Source of the DNA: Nemania diffusa
Lineage: Eukaryota; Ascomycota; Sordariomycetes; Xylariales; Xylariaceae
DNA length: 64,000 nt
NCBI GenBank assembly: GCA_038501195.1
Contig: JBBPUQ010000010.1
Coordinates: 3,718,001 to 3,782,000, forward strand
Direction of reading: 5' to 3'
The first letter of the stretch is position 1, and each line of letters starts with the position of its first letter. Positions 37,331 to 48,405 of this stretch are shown one piece after another. The position numbers and the translations under genes were made by a program. Below the pieces are notes generated by a model. That model was not told where the DNA came from. It saw only the letters and a list, made by a program, of their open reading frames with translations, and did no database searches.

Positions 37331-40300
37331 TTTGATCGGTAGGGGGGGCTCTGTTAAAGGTCTTGTTATGTAGGATGCGGATTTGGGAGTTGTGAGTGTC
37401 TTGCTGAACCGAGAGAAGTGCTGATGAGAGGTGATCTGAAGACCTGTAGTGCTGAGGGAGCCCGAGGTTTATATAAACAACGGCGAGGCATTGCCAAACC
37501 ACATCTCCTACACACGAAACCGCGTTCGCGATCGAGATGGCTGCATAGTAGGTAATCTCTTTCAAGCCCCCGTGTTGAATCTCCCATACTATTTCACGCT
37601 CCGGACACCGCAGCCGCCTTGGCGCCGCGGCAGTCGTGGCCATGATACCTATGGATACTGATGCGGGTAGAGCCGCAGTACCGCAAGGATATTCTGCAGG
37701 AAGGGCGAATGAGGTGGCTGCAGATTTTAGGGTCGTCGATGGCATTCGTAGATCGTGGGACAACAAAGAACACAGCCATGATCAACGAGCTGAGCCAAGA
37801 TTTCCTCTTGGGCAACAATCCTGGTTCGCCCAGCCATGATCGGTGAGATAGGCGGCTTTCCGCGTTCGCATGTAGCGGCTTGACAGGGCCAACATGAGTC
37901 CATCTGCTTCAGTCATTTGGGACTGAGGTATTTGAAAGTATTTGCACTCTGGATAATACGCAATGGTATGTCTGCACACCACGCCACATACTTGACGCTA
38001 TGAGCTTGATATCACATCGATATATCTTCTTTCAAGTTATTTGTGTCCTGTTAAGAAATCGCCTACCGCCCTAGACTAATATCGTCTCTGGGCGAGTGGA
38101 AATATCTACTTGATCGGCGATAAGAAATATCCAAGAATTACCGCAAGGCTTGGTACCGGCGCGCCTGATTAAATCAGAGTCCTGGTTTTGGTCGCCTTTC
38201 TTGGCACTGCAAGTGTCTTGTGCCATCGTGAATGCAACACTTCACGTTGAAGCTATAGCGAGTTGCTAAAATTGGCATCACAAACATTCCTCAAATATGA
38301 TGTGTATAGCAGTATATGCGCTGGTTTCGCAGTAGCTTCATGATTATGATCGCATCTTCAGCTAGACAGGCCAGCTCAAAGACAAAGATCTGTGATTCTG
38401 GGCGTGAAGCTAGACCACTTGTGGCTCCAGACAGGAGCACAGCCACGAGATCTACACTGCGAGCTATACCTATGACACCGTGCCGTATCTAAATGCCCGA
38501 GCCGTTAGCCCGAAGGTAAGTAGATCTCGTAATTCATTTGGATTAAACCTCTGTCAGGTACGTCAGCTAGTATGAAGCCACAATGCTGTGAAACCTGGCA
38601 GCTCGTCGCTTGTCGCCCGTCGCAGCAAAAAACCTCGTTTCGATAAAGAAGAAAGACCAACCGAGAGCGCCGATGTCAGGATCGTGAATGGAAGCGGTGT
38701 GGGACACGTGGATCTTCTCAGTTAACAGAGACCTGGGCAATGCGTTTGTGCTTGGCCTACGGGGTATGGCAATACCTATACTGCCAACGGTGGAAGACGC
38801 GTTTTTGATCCCTAGCGTCATGTCCATTCTCGTCCCTTTTGCTTGGTGGACTTGGCGTTGGAATCGAGAATCATTCCCCAGAAGAGTACGTTCGCTGGAG
38901 TTATTCCCATCTTTTCTTCGTCATGGATGAGATTCTTCTAAGCCCTGCCGGGCGTTTAATCAAACAGCTATCACCCATCGTCGAACATCCTAAAGCACAT
39001 GAAATTGAAAATCAGTTTGTAACGAGTACCACGGTCGGTTAGTTATATGATGCTATCATGTTAGGTGCCGCCGGCTGAACTCTGACACGCAAATCGACGC
39101 GTAGACCAACACTCAAGAAGCTACAATAGCTTTATCAATGGCCTCGCTGCTAGGTATTGAAAGCAGGACTTAACGATACGGCTCCGATCATAGAAGTGGG
39201 AGAGACTGAAGTTTAAAGGAATCAACCGCGATGCTGAAGTTGCTATCAAGTGTGGTTGGCAAGCTCAAGCTTCTTCCTCGTTTACCGGCAAGCTGCACAG
39301 AATATGCTTGGCATCTTAGTCAAAAAAACATCCTAACAATGCAATGAGTCGGCAATGAGTGCACCTAGGTTATCGGCCTCGGTAACGCGGCTAACTCAAA
39401 CGACAGCGATCCGTTTGTGGGATCTTGGAAAGGGTAGACTTGAGTCGAACCACCACGTGTCCACGGACCATCCTAGTCTAGATGCGATTAGACTTGCATG
39501 AGCCGAATGGAAGCTCTCCGAGTTAGAGGTCCATTGTCTTTATCCGTAGGTAGGGGATCGCCGATGTGGTTGTTTTCATGCGTTTGTCAGCACCAAGGTG
39601 CAAACAATAGGATTGCTCTACTTTAGGTAGTCTACGCGCATAGACCTATATATAGTAAGGTTTGCATAGCAATATTCTTCGAGATGGAACTACCCCAATT
39701 TGACAGGGCATAGGGACCTTGATGTGTATAATTTGGGCTTATAATATAATAGTGTTTCATTGCAGTACCTTACCGATTTAGAGCTCGAGGCAGGATCGCG
39801 TCGCGCTTCAATTGGTTATAAAGAGAAATACTCAAGTTGGCGATCGATACTGATGTTGTATCCCTTAAAAGCGGATGGAGCCAAGCCCTTGAATTTACCG
39901 TGAGGGAGCCTTTACGGCATCTCAGTTATTAGCTACCCAATTATTACTAATCTGAACAGAATGCTGACTTTATCAATCAACCGGGAGTGACTAGGTATAT
40001 CTCTTGAACAGTATTGTTGACCCCCAATACTTGTCATCCGTCAGCAACAAGGTCACTCTGTTCGCAAGTCTCGGGCTCAATAATGGTTCGACCAAGTAGC
40101 TAAGTGGTTGAAGGCTAAAGATTTTCCGCCTTAGTAAGTGTATGTAGTCAGTTTAATGGCATTATTAAGAAGATGGATACCTACATATAGGCGAATTATT
40201 CTGTATAACGTGAAGAAATGGGAGAATAGATATCCCGCCTTGACTCCCATAGGCTAACTCTTTACGCGTATAGATCGTAGGATCGATTAGATAACCCTCC

Positions 40301-40996
40301 TCTACTTGTTCCTGCATATCCGAGATTCAATTCAAGGTCGCTTCCCTCTCTCTATACCTTTCTAGAACTAGTATAGCCACGCTAGACAGGGCTGCCACTA
40401 CATACCCCAGTAAGCAGTCATCCCATCATGTGATTAGTTCTCGGTTGCAAGAAGCAGAACGCGATGATTTGAAGTAGCTATCTCGCGGTAGGTCCTGTCG
40501 CTGCTATTCCGAGAGCGCAGCGGTTTAACTCAGATTCACAGGCTAACCTGCAAACGATTCACCGATTTACTTCCGCTGGAAGATGCTGATGATTACAATA
40601 TTTCATCACATCGGGTTTGAATATACAAGCCTACCCACGCTGCCCCCGAGAGACCTGCAGCGGTCCGATATGGGGTTTATTTCCACTTGTAATGCACCAT
40701 GACGCCTTTCCTCCTTCATCAATTGCCTTACCTTCTCTATGTGGGGATGTCATCCACTAGCCCCTGTCACGGTGGCACCATTAAATACGGTAAACAGTAG
40801 ATAGCTTGTTCCGAGAGCCATAAGTAGAGAGCAAATCTTGAATTCAAGGTTGTTGAGCTTTCGATTACGGAAGTGCGACTCTGAATCTAGAGGGGATCGA
40901 GACAAGACTGCCAGTTTACTACCTAGCCTCGTTGACCTTGGTATCATTTGGCTCCTTAACCAGAATCTAGGATCGACACTGATCGAATTAGGCAAC
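37331..40996. other. Long gene-poor interval
   Basis: About 3.7 kb. The left 150 bp is the promoter of the GPI protein. Frames at 38688-38930 and 38839-39042 read like protein in places (for example EEYVRWSYSHLFFVMDEILL) but match no family I know, and no splice model ties them together; they could be a decayed gene. The rest shows nothing. Confidence 0.45.
37468..37477 (-). promoter_or_regulatory. TATA box of the GPI-anchored protein gene
   Basis: Palindromic TTTATATAAA about 140 bp upstream of the minus-strand ATG at 37330. Confidence 0.45.
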
Positions 40997-42715
40997 ATGA
41001 GATTCACCATCCAAGCGATAACTACAGCCATCGTCATCGTCCATGCTTCAGCTACAGACATTAAATTCCTCTCGGATCCCGGGGTGAGCTTTTCTGTTGA
41101 ACAGATCTTGGCATCAATTATAACACCCGTTGCTAGGTTTATGGTCCAGAGCTAGAAGTCGTCCACGCATATTATGGACAGTGGCCGACGGGTAAGGCTT
41201 TTACTTCCTCCATTGTATTGGCAAGCATTGAAATGACTGGTTCCGTGCACAGGAGTTACTGTATCTAGCACTGGACGCATATTCTCCAACTTTCCTGGTG
41301 GTAATGCTCCCCCAACATGTTGGTTTTTTCTGTATAACGCTAATGGAATCACCAAGGCCTGGATAAGGAGAATGTTTACAACGGCTCGAATAATGTTTTT
41401 CAGGTTGGCGAGCACACGTCTCTTACTGAGGAGGTAGCGTATCCCAGCTTGGAAATAAACCACCCGCCCGGCGGTGCTATCAACTACACCACTACGCCGC
41501 CAAGTAAGCAGCAAAAAGGTGCCCTATCAACTTAGAGCGTAGAACTAATAAAAAGAGTAGCTTCCGCCAACTACCAAGATTACTTAATAGGTGTACAATC
41601 CGTTGTGATTGATTCTCTAGATCGTCTATGGATCCTTGACACTGGCCGTGTTCAGTCGCCAGATGGCGTGCTGCTGCTTGCCTCATACGGAGGACCTAAA
41701 CTAGTCGGTGTCGACCTCAAGACGAACAAAGTGTTCAAGACTATTATCTTCCCTCCCGACGTCGCATTTGCAGACAGCTATCTTAATGATGTACGCTTCG
41801 ATCTTCGCTCTAGTGTGACAGAGTCGGGACAGGGCATCGGGTATATTGCCGACAGCAGCTCACAAGGTCGCAATGCTATTATCATCGTTGATCTTGGTAC
41901 GGGAGAAAGCTGGAGGCATTTAGGCCTGACGAACTCTGTGCGCGGGGAAGCCCAGTTCATCTCGTTCATTTGGGGTCAGCCAACTTACTACAGTGAAGGT
42001 AGCGGTCCTCTAAGCACAAACCCCACAGGATCCGATGGCATCACGCTCTCTGCCGATAGCGAAACACTATATTTTGGACCCTTCGCGTCACGATACATGT
42101 ATAGTGTACCAACTGCGCGACTTTGCGATAGGAGCCAAACGAGTGAGCTTCTAGCACAGCAGGTATGTTTGTCGCACTTATAGACCTCCCAAGCTCGGGC
42201 TCCTCTAGACACGATGACATCGAGTTGGAGTATTCTGCCCTTTCCTCTCTCTGACACGATGACATCGAGTTGGAGTATTCTGCCCTTTCCTCTCTCTGAA
42301 AATATGACTAAAATGTAAGGTGATTACTAATTCATAATCTTGCAGTCTGTTGTGAACCACGGCCAGAAAGGTGCCAGCGATGGATTCGAGACGGACAGCA
42401 ACAACATGATCTACGTCGGCAACAACGAGCTAAATTCCATCAACATCTTCAACCCCGCTAACGGAACCACATATCCGTTCGTACGGGACCCGAGGATTAA
42501 TTGGGTAGACACGAGTATGTGCAAATCGCCAGTTAACCCTTCAAACATGTTCCCAGGCTATCTGGATGCTAACAACCTATGCAGTGTCCGCTGCCACGGA
42601 CGGTTACCTATACTTCACCTCAAATCAGCTTCTTGAATCTGACAAGATACGGCCCTTTGGCTTATTTAGGGCACCTTTGCCGAATAGGGCTACGAAAGTG
42701 CCTCATAGGCCGTAA
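40997..42715 (+). CDS. Secreted major royal jelly protein/Yellow-like protein (seven exons)
   Basis: Exons: 40997-41083, 41137-41191, 41253-41300, 41357-41503, 41561-42162, 42346-42514, 42585-42715. All junctions are GT-AG and all phases agree, giving 412 residues. A signal peptide is at 1-20 (MRFTIQAITTAIVIVHASAT). Characteristic MRJP/Yellow segments in order: LEVVHAYYGQWPTG, GRIFSNFPGG, EINHPPGGAINYTTTPP, SVVIDSLDRLWILDTGR, SYGGPKLVGVDL, YLNDVRFDL, GYIADSSSQGRNAIIIVDLG, GSDGITLSADSETLYFG, SDGFETDSNN, RINWVDT and SAATDGYLYFTSNQLL. The fold is a six-bladed propeller; substrates of fungal members are unknown. Potential N-glycosylation sites are present (NYTT, NGTT). Intron 5 (183 bp) carries a 45-bp tandem duplication. 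The gene looks intact, although its many short exons hide it in unspliced translations. Confidence 0.87.
42208..42297. repeat. 45-bp exact tandem duplication inside intron 5 of the MRJP-like gene
   Basis: Two adjacent identical 45-bp units starting GACACGATGACATCGAGTTG at 42208 and 42253. Being perfect, it is probably recent. It lengthens the intron without touching the splice sites. Confidence 0.95.
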
Positions 42716-43689
42716 TAGAGACGAGTGGTACTTTAGGCTTAATGAATGGAAATTGACAGTGCAGTCAGGAGGCTCACTTCTCCTATGTGCTTGTCAGTCT
42801 GGAAAGCATATTTGAATCTGTTGTCTATGAAGTTGATATAGGGCGCCACAATCACTTACACCTAAACCTGCACATGATGCCATCGTATGGATAGCACTTT
42901 ATTACGTGAACGACTCTCTTCCTCATAGCTTGGTCTTTTGATATTTTAGTGATGCTGACATGTATGATTAAGGGTCGGACGAGGTTCAATCCGCTCTCTT
43001 GTTAGTACGCATGACTTCGCTCGAACGGCATCGCAACAACACAGGAGTTCCATGTATAATATGATAACAAGTTTCAAGCACCATAACAGTGTCGAGACTA
43101 TGACTAATTGGCTGTCCTTTGTCAAGGGATTTCTAGTACGACTATCTTGTATCTTAGTAACACACCATTAGGGACCTACTTTGGCATGTTCAACTCGATT
43201 CCTATCTCTATACCTATCCAAAATCGCGCAATATTCGTTGGCGACAGATCGCAGTACTGGCCATCCGCTGAATATATCATCATGGGGTGATGCTTCGTAA
43301 CATCTGCACACACCCTCCGCCCTGGGCAGTCTAGTTGTTGTTTACTGTACTTGTGCGAACCCAATCGGTGTTATTGAATAGCTTCGGGCATCTCGATCCT
43401 AGATGAGGCAGCCATATATTTGCCTGGACTAAGCACTGCTTCTCAATAGAAGCTAAGAATATATGAGTACCTACTTATTAGTTTTGAAAGGAGTCGATAA
43501 CGCTATCGCCTCGGAGTAATCTATAATTAGAGGAGATAGAGTATTAAAACACTAATTTCAACAGCTATTAATCCATTCTCTCATCTCTCTCGTCACCGCC
43601 CTCGTCATCTAATGCATCCTCTTTAACTACGCGGCTACTAGGCGTGCACTTGTCACACGCTTATCACGACTTATAGAATACTGCCCGCT
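42716..43689. other. Intergenic region
   Basis: No coding signal. Frames are under 65 codons and share no similarity to known families. Confidence 0.5.
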
Positions 43690-44179
43690 AGCGCATTATT
43701 GGCCAACTGAAAGGCTACTTGGTCCAAATCAGTACTACTGTATTATCCCAAACATGGTCAATCGCGACGCACCCATCTGCAATACTCTTGACAAAGAGTG
43801 TCGGGATTCTCGTATATACAGTGGGCGGTCGGTTGGTCCGTTCTCCGATGAGGTCTTTTTTCAGCTAAATTCTGCGGTTGTCGGACGAGCCGAGTCGGCG
43901 GGAGCACATGATCGTATTCACGCACGCGGATCTCAACCCCCGAAACATTTTGAAAGGCGGCAGCAGGAGTTGGAGCGTGACTACGTAGTAGCATTGTCGA
44001 CTGGGAGTTTTCTGGTACTATCCCGAATACTGGGATTGTAAGAAGGCCTGTTTGAAGGCTTCAGATGGTATAGCGACATGGTCAAGGAGATCTTGGAAGC
44101 ATTCGGCGACTATTCTGGTGAATTGAACGTTGAAACTCGGAGCTTGGCGATGGGAGATGGAATATCAGAGCAATTGTAA
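43690..44179 (+). pseudogene. Decayed APH-family (aminoglycoside phosphotransferase-like) pseudogene
   Basis: Pieces of one protein are spread over different frames. QLKGYLVQIS (about 43706), then CRDSRIYSGRSVGPFSDEVFF (from about 43796), then the catalytic loop HMIVFTHADLNPRNIL at 43905-43952, then SIVDWEFSG (about 43992; the DWE metal-binding motif), then YYPEYWDCKKACLKAS in another frame, then WYSDMVKEILEAFGDYSGEL and a stop at 44177-44179. The order and motifs (HxDLxxxN, then DWE, then YPEYW) are those of fungal APH phosphotransferases, but at least three frameshifts and a stop after GSRSWSVTT separate them. The N-terminal lobe is missing or unrecognisable. It is a gene relic, perhaps damaged by transposon activity near the foldback element to its right. 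Confidence 0.7.
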
Positions 44180-44606
44180 TGATAGAGATGCATTGCCCAT
44201 ATATTTCGATATATTCTAGATCAAGTAGATAGGTGATATCAGGTCAAGAAGTAACCATATTCATGATGGCTACCTATGTATCTGTAAAGGTTTCCTTGGC
44301 ACTTTTCCCCCTTCTATTATTTACCAGGCACATACTCATGTGCGAATTACTGGCTAACCTAGTCTACCAGGTATCTAGATAGGTAGGAAGATAGCATTTA
44401 CAGACACTCAAGGGAGAAAGAGGTGGCCGTAGGATGATTGTACTGAGAAATGGCGAGACTATGGCGGTCAAGAAGCCAACTACGCAGTAAATACTAAGTA
44501 CTGTAGGGGTCTCACAGAGGGTGGGCGGCCGTAACATGGGCGTAGCGCTACCCAAGGTACCTAAGGCATTTCAGGCAACTTAGTGGTCTCACTTGCTAGG
44601 GACGGT
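44180..44606. other. Spacer between APH relic and foldback element
   Basis: No gene supported; TAGGTA motifs only. Confidence 0.45.
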
Positions 44607-44641
44607 GGGCCATTAGGACCACTAGTGACAAACGCACAAAC
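44607..44641 (+). repeat. Left terminal inverted repeat of foldback element
   Basis: 35 bp identical to the reverse complement of 45823-45857. Confidence 0.85.
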
Positions 44642-44814
44642 CACTTAGGTTTTAGGTTTTTGGTTTTCGGATGTTAGCTTTAAGCTTTTAAAGTAAATAA
44701 ATATATAGCTTTTAACTGTTAGTACTTAATATTTATAGTTAATATAAGTAAATATTATTATATAAAGCAATAAATTAATTAAATTTAATAGGTTTAAAAG
44801 ATCTAGCAGGTTTA

Positions 44815-45083
44815 TTTAACTTGACTGACTTAGTTGACTTAGTTGACCTGACTGGACCTGATTGACCTGACTGACTTAGTTGACCTGATTGACCTAACTG
44901 GACCTGATTGACCTGACTGGACCTGATTGACCTAGTTGACCTGACTGACCTAGTTGACCTAGTTGACCTGACTGGACCTGATTGACCTGATTGACCTGAC
45001 TGACCTGACTGACCTGACTGGACCTGACTGACCTAGTTGACCTGACTGGACCTGACTGACTTGACTAAACTGGTTGATCTAGG
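44815..45083 (+). repeat. Minisatellite arm 1 (GACCTGACTG-type units)
   Basis: About 270 bp of 9-12 bp units such as GACCTGACTG, GACCTGATTG and GACCTAGTTG in irregular order. Reads as the reverse complement of the arm on its right. Confidence 0.88.
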
Positions 45084-45440
45084 TTAACTAGGTTAGTCAG
45101 GTCAATCAGGTCAGTCAGGTCAACTAAATCAACCAGTTCAGTTAAGTCTAGTTAGGTCAACTAAGTCAGTTAGGTCCAGTCAGGTCAACTAGGTCAATCA
45201 GGTCCAGTTAGGTCAATCAGGTCAGTCAGGTCAATCAGGTCAATCAGGTCCAGTCAGGTCAACTAGGTCAACTAGGTCAGTCAGGTCAACTAGGTCAATC
45301 AGGTCCAGTCAGGTCAATCAGGTCCAGTTAGGTCAATCAGGTCCAGTCAGGTCAGTTAGGTCAATTAGGTCAATCAGGTCTAGTTAGGTCAACTAAGTCA
45401 GTCAGGTCTAGTCAAGTCAACTAAGTCAGTCAGATCAATT
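45084..45440 (-). repeat. Minisatellite arm 2 (inverted)
   Basis: About 355 bp of the same units in the opposite orientation (CAGTCAGGTC, CAATCAGGTC, CAACTAGGTC). The orientation flips once, near 45070-45090, so the two arms can form a long imperfect hairpin. Confidence 0.88.
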
Positions 45441-45822
45441 AATTCAAATATATAAGTTATTTAAATCAATTAAATAATTTATATATTCGTACATATATTA
45501 TATTATATGTACTATGTACGCAGTACATACAACTTATATTGTACAGTACATATATTATACGTATACAGTACTAAGCTTAGCTATTATTTTGTATATAACT
45601 TTAAAGCTTAAGTAAACAGAAATACTAAAACGATTATTAAGCACTTTTATATAATATTTTAAATTAATAACTAATTATATAATTATTTTAATAAAACTAA
45701 GACTTAATAAATATACTGTTTATATAGTTTTTTTACTTTTATTTTAATTAATCAATTGCTTTGTACAAAAAGATTCTAAGTACAGCGTGCGGGGTAAATA
45801 GCCAAAAGCCAAAAGCTAAAGC

Positions 45823-45857
45823 GTTTGTGCGTTTGTCACTAGTGGTCCTAATGGCCC
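45823..45857 (-). repeat. Right terminal inverted repeat of foldback element
   Basis: Reverse complement of 44607-44641. Confidence 0.85.
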
Positions 45858-46351
45858 TCCATAGCTAGGTCTAGATTACAGAGAGCACCGAGAACCGGCA
45901 GCTAGGTACGCGAGGGCGCGCAATAAGGTCCTATTATTTCAACGTGGACTATTTTGTTCCAATTGAATCTGTCCCAGCAGCGCGGTACCGACGATCTCTT
46001 AAATACCCAAGTGATCTGATATATAGGTAGATCTAGGTACCTACCTCTCTCTCTCTCTATATATAATAGAGACCCGGGTAACTATAACTAGCCCTGCAAG
46101 CTGGAGCCTACCTTAGGTACCTAGGTAGCTTCTATCTTCTGCTTCATCGGCTGCCGAGACTACCCTATCCATCTATGAGAATTATGTATTGTAGGACACC
46201 TACTTTATAAGAACCTGACTACTTTACCTAATTGTTCACTACGCATAGGTAGTCAACTTCCCCAAAGAAACTTAAAGTAGACATTGCATCTCTAATAGGT
46301 GCTTGCTTCATACCTAATCCTCTCCCTGGCTAGATGCACTCATAGATCGCC
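45858..46351. other. Upstream region of the hydrolase gene
   Basis: No coding signal. Contains a CT microsatellite followed by TATATAATA near 46046-46068, which may be part of the promoter. Confidence 0.4.
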
Positions 46352-47140
46352 ATGGACATTCCAACTATTATCACAGGCCCCGCACCAGCGCACGCCCACA
46401 CGCATACCGTCGTCTTCTTACACGGTCGTGGCGACCACGCTCGTTACTTCGCCAATGCTCTACGCCGCTGGAGCGACTCGCGAGGCCGCAATCTGGCCGA
46501 AGCATTTCCCACATTCCGCTGGGTGCTGCCCCAAGCCCCGATGCGAAAGCTAGCAAGCGGCCCCGAGACCTGGCCGCAGTGGTTCGATGTCTGGAACGCG
46601 CGGGACTTTGCCGAGAACGAAGAACTACAGGCGGAGGGCCTCAAGGAGGTCATTCCTGTCTTCCGAAAGATGCTGGCTGAGGAGGCCGCGCTTCTGGACG
46701 GGCGCTGGGATCGCATCGTGCTGGCGGGCATCAGCATGGGCGCTGCGACGAGCGCACATCTGCTGTTCAACCTGTCGGAGCCCCTGGGCGCTTTCATGGG
46801 CTTCTCCGGTCGGTGCCCGTTTGCGGGGAGGTCCCTCGCGCAGATAAGAGATGTTCTTGGTCTGGAGGATGTCCCAGATCATGATGAGGTTTTGAGAAAG
46901 ACGCCGGTCTTGCTCGAGCATTGCATTGATGACCCCCTGGTTCTCATACAGAATGGTCGTGGGTTAAGGGATACGTTGCGCGGGTTTGGTTGCCAGGTTG
47001 AGTGGAGAGAGTATCCAGATGGGGGACATTGGTTTCATTCACCTACTGGAATGGACGATGTGGTAGAATTCTTGGAAAAGCACGTTCTTAATAAGACCAG
47101 CAACGAAGGGAACAGTAACGAAGTTTCGGGTATGAAATAG
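46352..47140 (+). CDS. Acyl-protein thioesterase/phospholipase-carboxylesterase family hydrolase
   Basis: A 262-residue alpha/beta-hydrolase, single exon, start in GCCATGG context. It has the LHGRGD oxyanion segment at about 23-28, the nucleophile elbow GISMG with Ser128, the acid in CIDDPLV (Asp193/194) and the catalytic His226 in GGHWF, arranged as in the APT/carboxylesterase family (PF02230). Family enzymes remove acyl groups from S-acylated proteins or act on lysophospholipids and small esters. The segment FPTFRWVLPQAPMRKL...WFDVWNARDF replaces the WFD region of Apt1 with a longer one, placing it with the many divergent fungal members rather than true Apt1. No signal peptide, so cytosolic. 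The substrate is not predictable. Confidence 0.83.
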   Translation: MDIPTIITGPAPAHAHTHTVVFLHGRGDHARYFANALRRWSDSRGRNLAEAFPTFRWVLPQAPMRKLASGPETWPQWFDVWNARDFAENEELQAEGLKEVIPVFRKMLAEEAALLDGRWDRIVLAGISMGAATSAHLLFNLSEPLGAFMGFSGRCPFAGRSLAQIRDVLGLEDVPDHDEVLRKTPVLLEHCIDDPLVLIQNGRGLRDTLRGFGCQVEWREYPDGGHWFHSPTGMDDVVEFLEKHVLNKTSNEGNSNEVSGMK

Positions 47141-47984
47141 GGGTAGTACATCTACCCGCATGAAATGGGTAGTCTAGATCTATTATTATACCTGCTAGAA
47201 TAGCAACTCCTCGATGATTAGGTAGTAGCTTAACCATTCAGCAATATGCTCCTAGTAAAAGTGAATTCGAAATGGCAACAATCACGAATCAATCGAAGAA
47301 CATATATCAAGGTTACTTACTTTATCCGCCCAAGCTATTATATGTGAGTAGATTCAGTATACTATCTACCGAAGTAGGCGTGAAGATACTTCTTTTATAG
47401 CTGGATCTACACCTGTAAATAGGTGCTTAATTGCTTAATTGATTGATTGATTGATTGGTTCAGTTTAACGTTGGTTTGGGGCCCCGCTTCATAAAAACCT
47501 ACTAAAAAGTTCTGAACGTAACAAGCTTTATTTATATACAGGGATACAGAGAAATATACATATTGTATAGTATCGTATAACACAGGTATGATGTTAAATC
47601 ATGCCTACGTAGGCTCGACATTTTAGTGTTCGTGGTTACTACGACCTGATCCGCCAAACTGAGGTAGCGCTGACCCTTTTTTCGTAGCTGGGCTTTCTAG
47701 CTATGTCGGGGGGCTCCGGCTTCTGCTTTTGCCTGGTTGTTCTTGTTCTTAGCACCTGCCTGGGAAGGTGGTGTTGCTGTGTCACTGTTCGTGACTAGTT
47801 CTGTAAATAGGTGCATGTAGTCGAAAGGGCGCGTATTCGTCCAGGGTTGAGGGGTCAGCACCTTAATCAACTTACAATATTAAGAAGTCACTAATAAAAG
47901 CAATTAAAATACGCAAAGTTGAACCCGTCAATTTATCCTTCTATTGATAGATTTGGAGGGTTTTTCGACACCTGATTTCGAGAA
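47141..47984. other. Intergenic region with a short coding-like relic
   Basis: Mostly featureless, AT-rich. Contains the fragment listed at 47701-47868 and the presumed promoter of the MetAP gene. Confidence 0.45.
47701..47868 (-). pseudogene. Possible terminal exon or gene fragment of unknown protein
   Basis: The minus frame reads KLIKVLTPQPWTNTRPFDYM, continues with HLFTELV and a Lys/Asn/Ala-rich end, and stops at 47703-47701. Composition is protein-like, but there is no upstream exon before the MetAP start at 47985, and no family is recognised. It may be a truncated relic. Confidence 0.25.
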
Positions 47985-48405
47985 ATGAGGCCCGCCACCG
48001 GCTCCGAAACGGCAGCCAGTTCGGTATGTGCAGGATTAAACTGCGAAAACGATGCTGGAAATTTGCAATGTCCAAGATGTCTAAAACTTGGTAAAGCGAG
48101 CTTCTTTTGCTCCCAGGCTTGTTTTGAGAAGAGTTGGGTTCGTACAATCTGGCGTTTGCAGCCTCCCATCTAGGATTCGCTAAACTAATCTCATGCTATA
48201 TTAGAGTCAACATAAAGCACTACACAAGACGATGCAAGCAGATACGAGCACGCATACTGCAGGGCTACATAACCCCTTCCCGACATATCCCTTCGCGGGC
48301 GCTGTACGACCTGTCTACCCTCTTTCTCCCAAGCGTACCGTCCCCATATCCATCCAGTGGCCCGACTGGGCTGAGACCGGCGTACCAGTAGGTGAGCGGC
48401 GCTAT
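47985..48405 (+). pseudogene. Methionine aminopeptidase 1, 5' half, cut by a Copia insertion
   Basis: Exon 1 is 47985-48137 and exon 2 begins at 48205; the 67-bp intron is GTTCGT...ATATTAG. The product begins with the Zn-finger unique to type 1 MetAPs: CAGLNCEN, LQCPRCLKLG, FFCSQACFEKSW, then QHKALHK. Next comes the linker NPFPTYPF...RPVYPLSPKRTVP and PDWAETGVPVGERRY. At that tyrosine codon (48403-48405), the sequence enters the LTR of the Copia element, so the coding exon is interrupted. MetAP1 removes initiator methionine from nascent chains. Since loss of all MetAP activity is lethal in yeast, another MetAP copy is expected elsewhere in the genome. Confidence 0.88.
48401..48405 (+). repeat. 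Target-site duplication GCTAT, left copy
   Basis: Part of the MetAP codons CGC TAT. Repeated at 54946-54950. Confidence 0.88.

Larger units (their letters stand above)
44607..45857. mobile_element. Non-autonomous foldback-type DNA element (1.25 kb) with terminal inverted repeats
   Basis: The first bases, GGGCCATTAGGACCACTAGT and on through CACAAAC (35 bp), recur exactly as the reverse complement at 45823-45857, with weaker similarity continuing about 25 bp further in. Between the ends lie AT-rich arms and a central minisatellite organised as a large inverted repeat. No transposase frame exists inside, so movement would need a transposase supplied elsewhere. No clear target duplication is visible, so the superfamily is not assigned. 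Confidence 0.78.

Noticed and set aside
38688..39042. Overlapping frames with protein-like stretches
   Set aside because: No family recognised, and frames cannot be joined by a good intron; may be a relic but is not supportable.
42983..42992. tRNA gene suggested by GGTTCAATCC (B-box-like)
   Set aside because: The flanks do not form a T-stem, and no A-box or acceptor stem is found upstream.
44815..45440. CRISPR-like repeat array
   Set aside because: The units are 9-12 bp without unique spacers, the array flips orientation, and the host is a eukaryote; it is a minisatellite.
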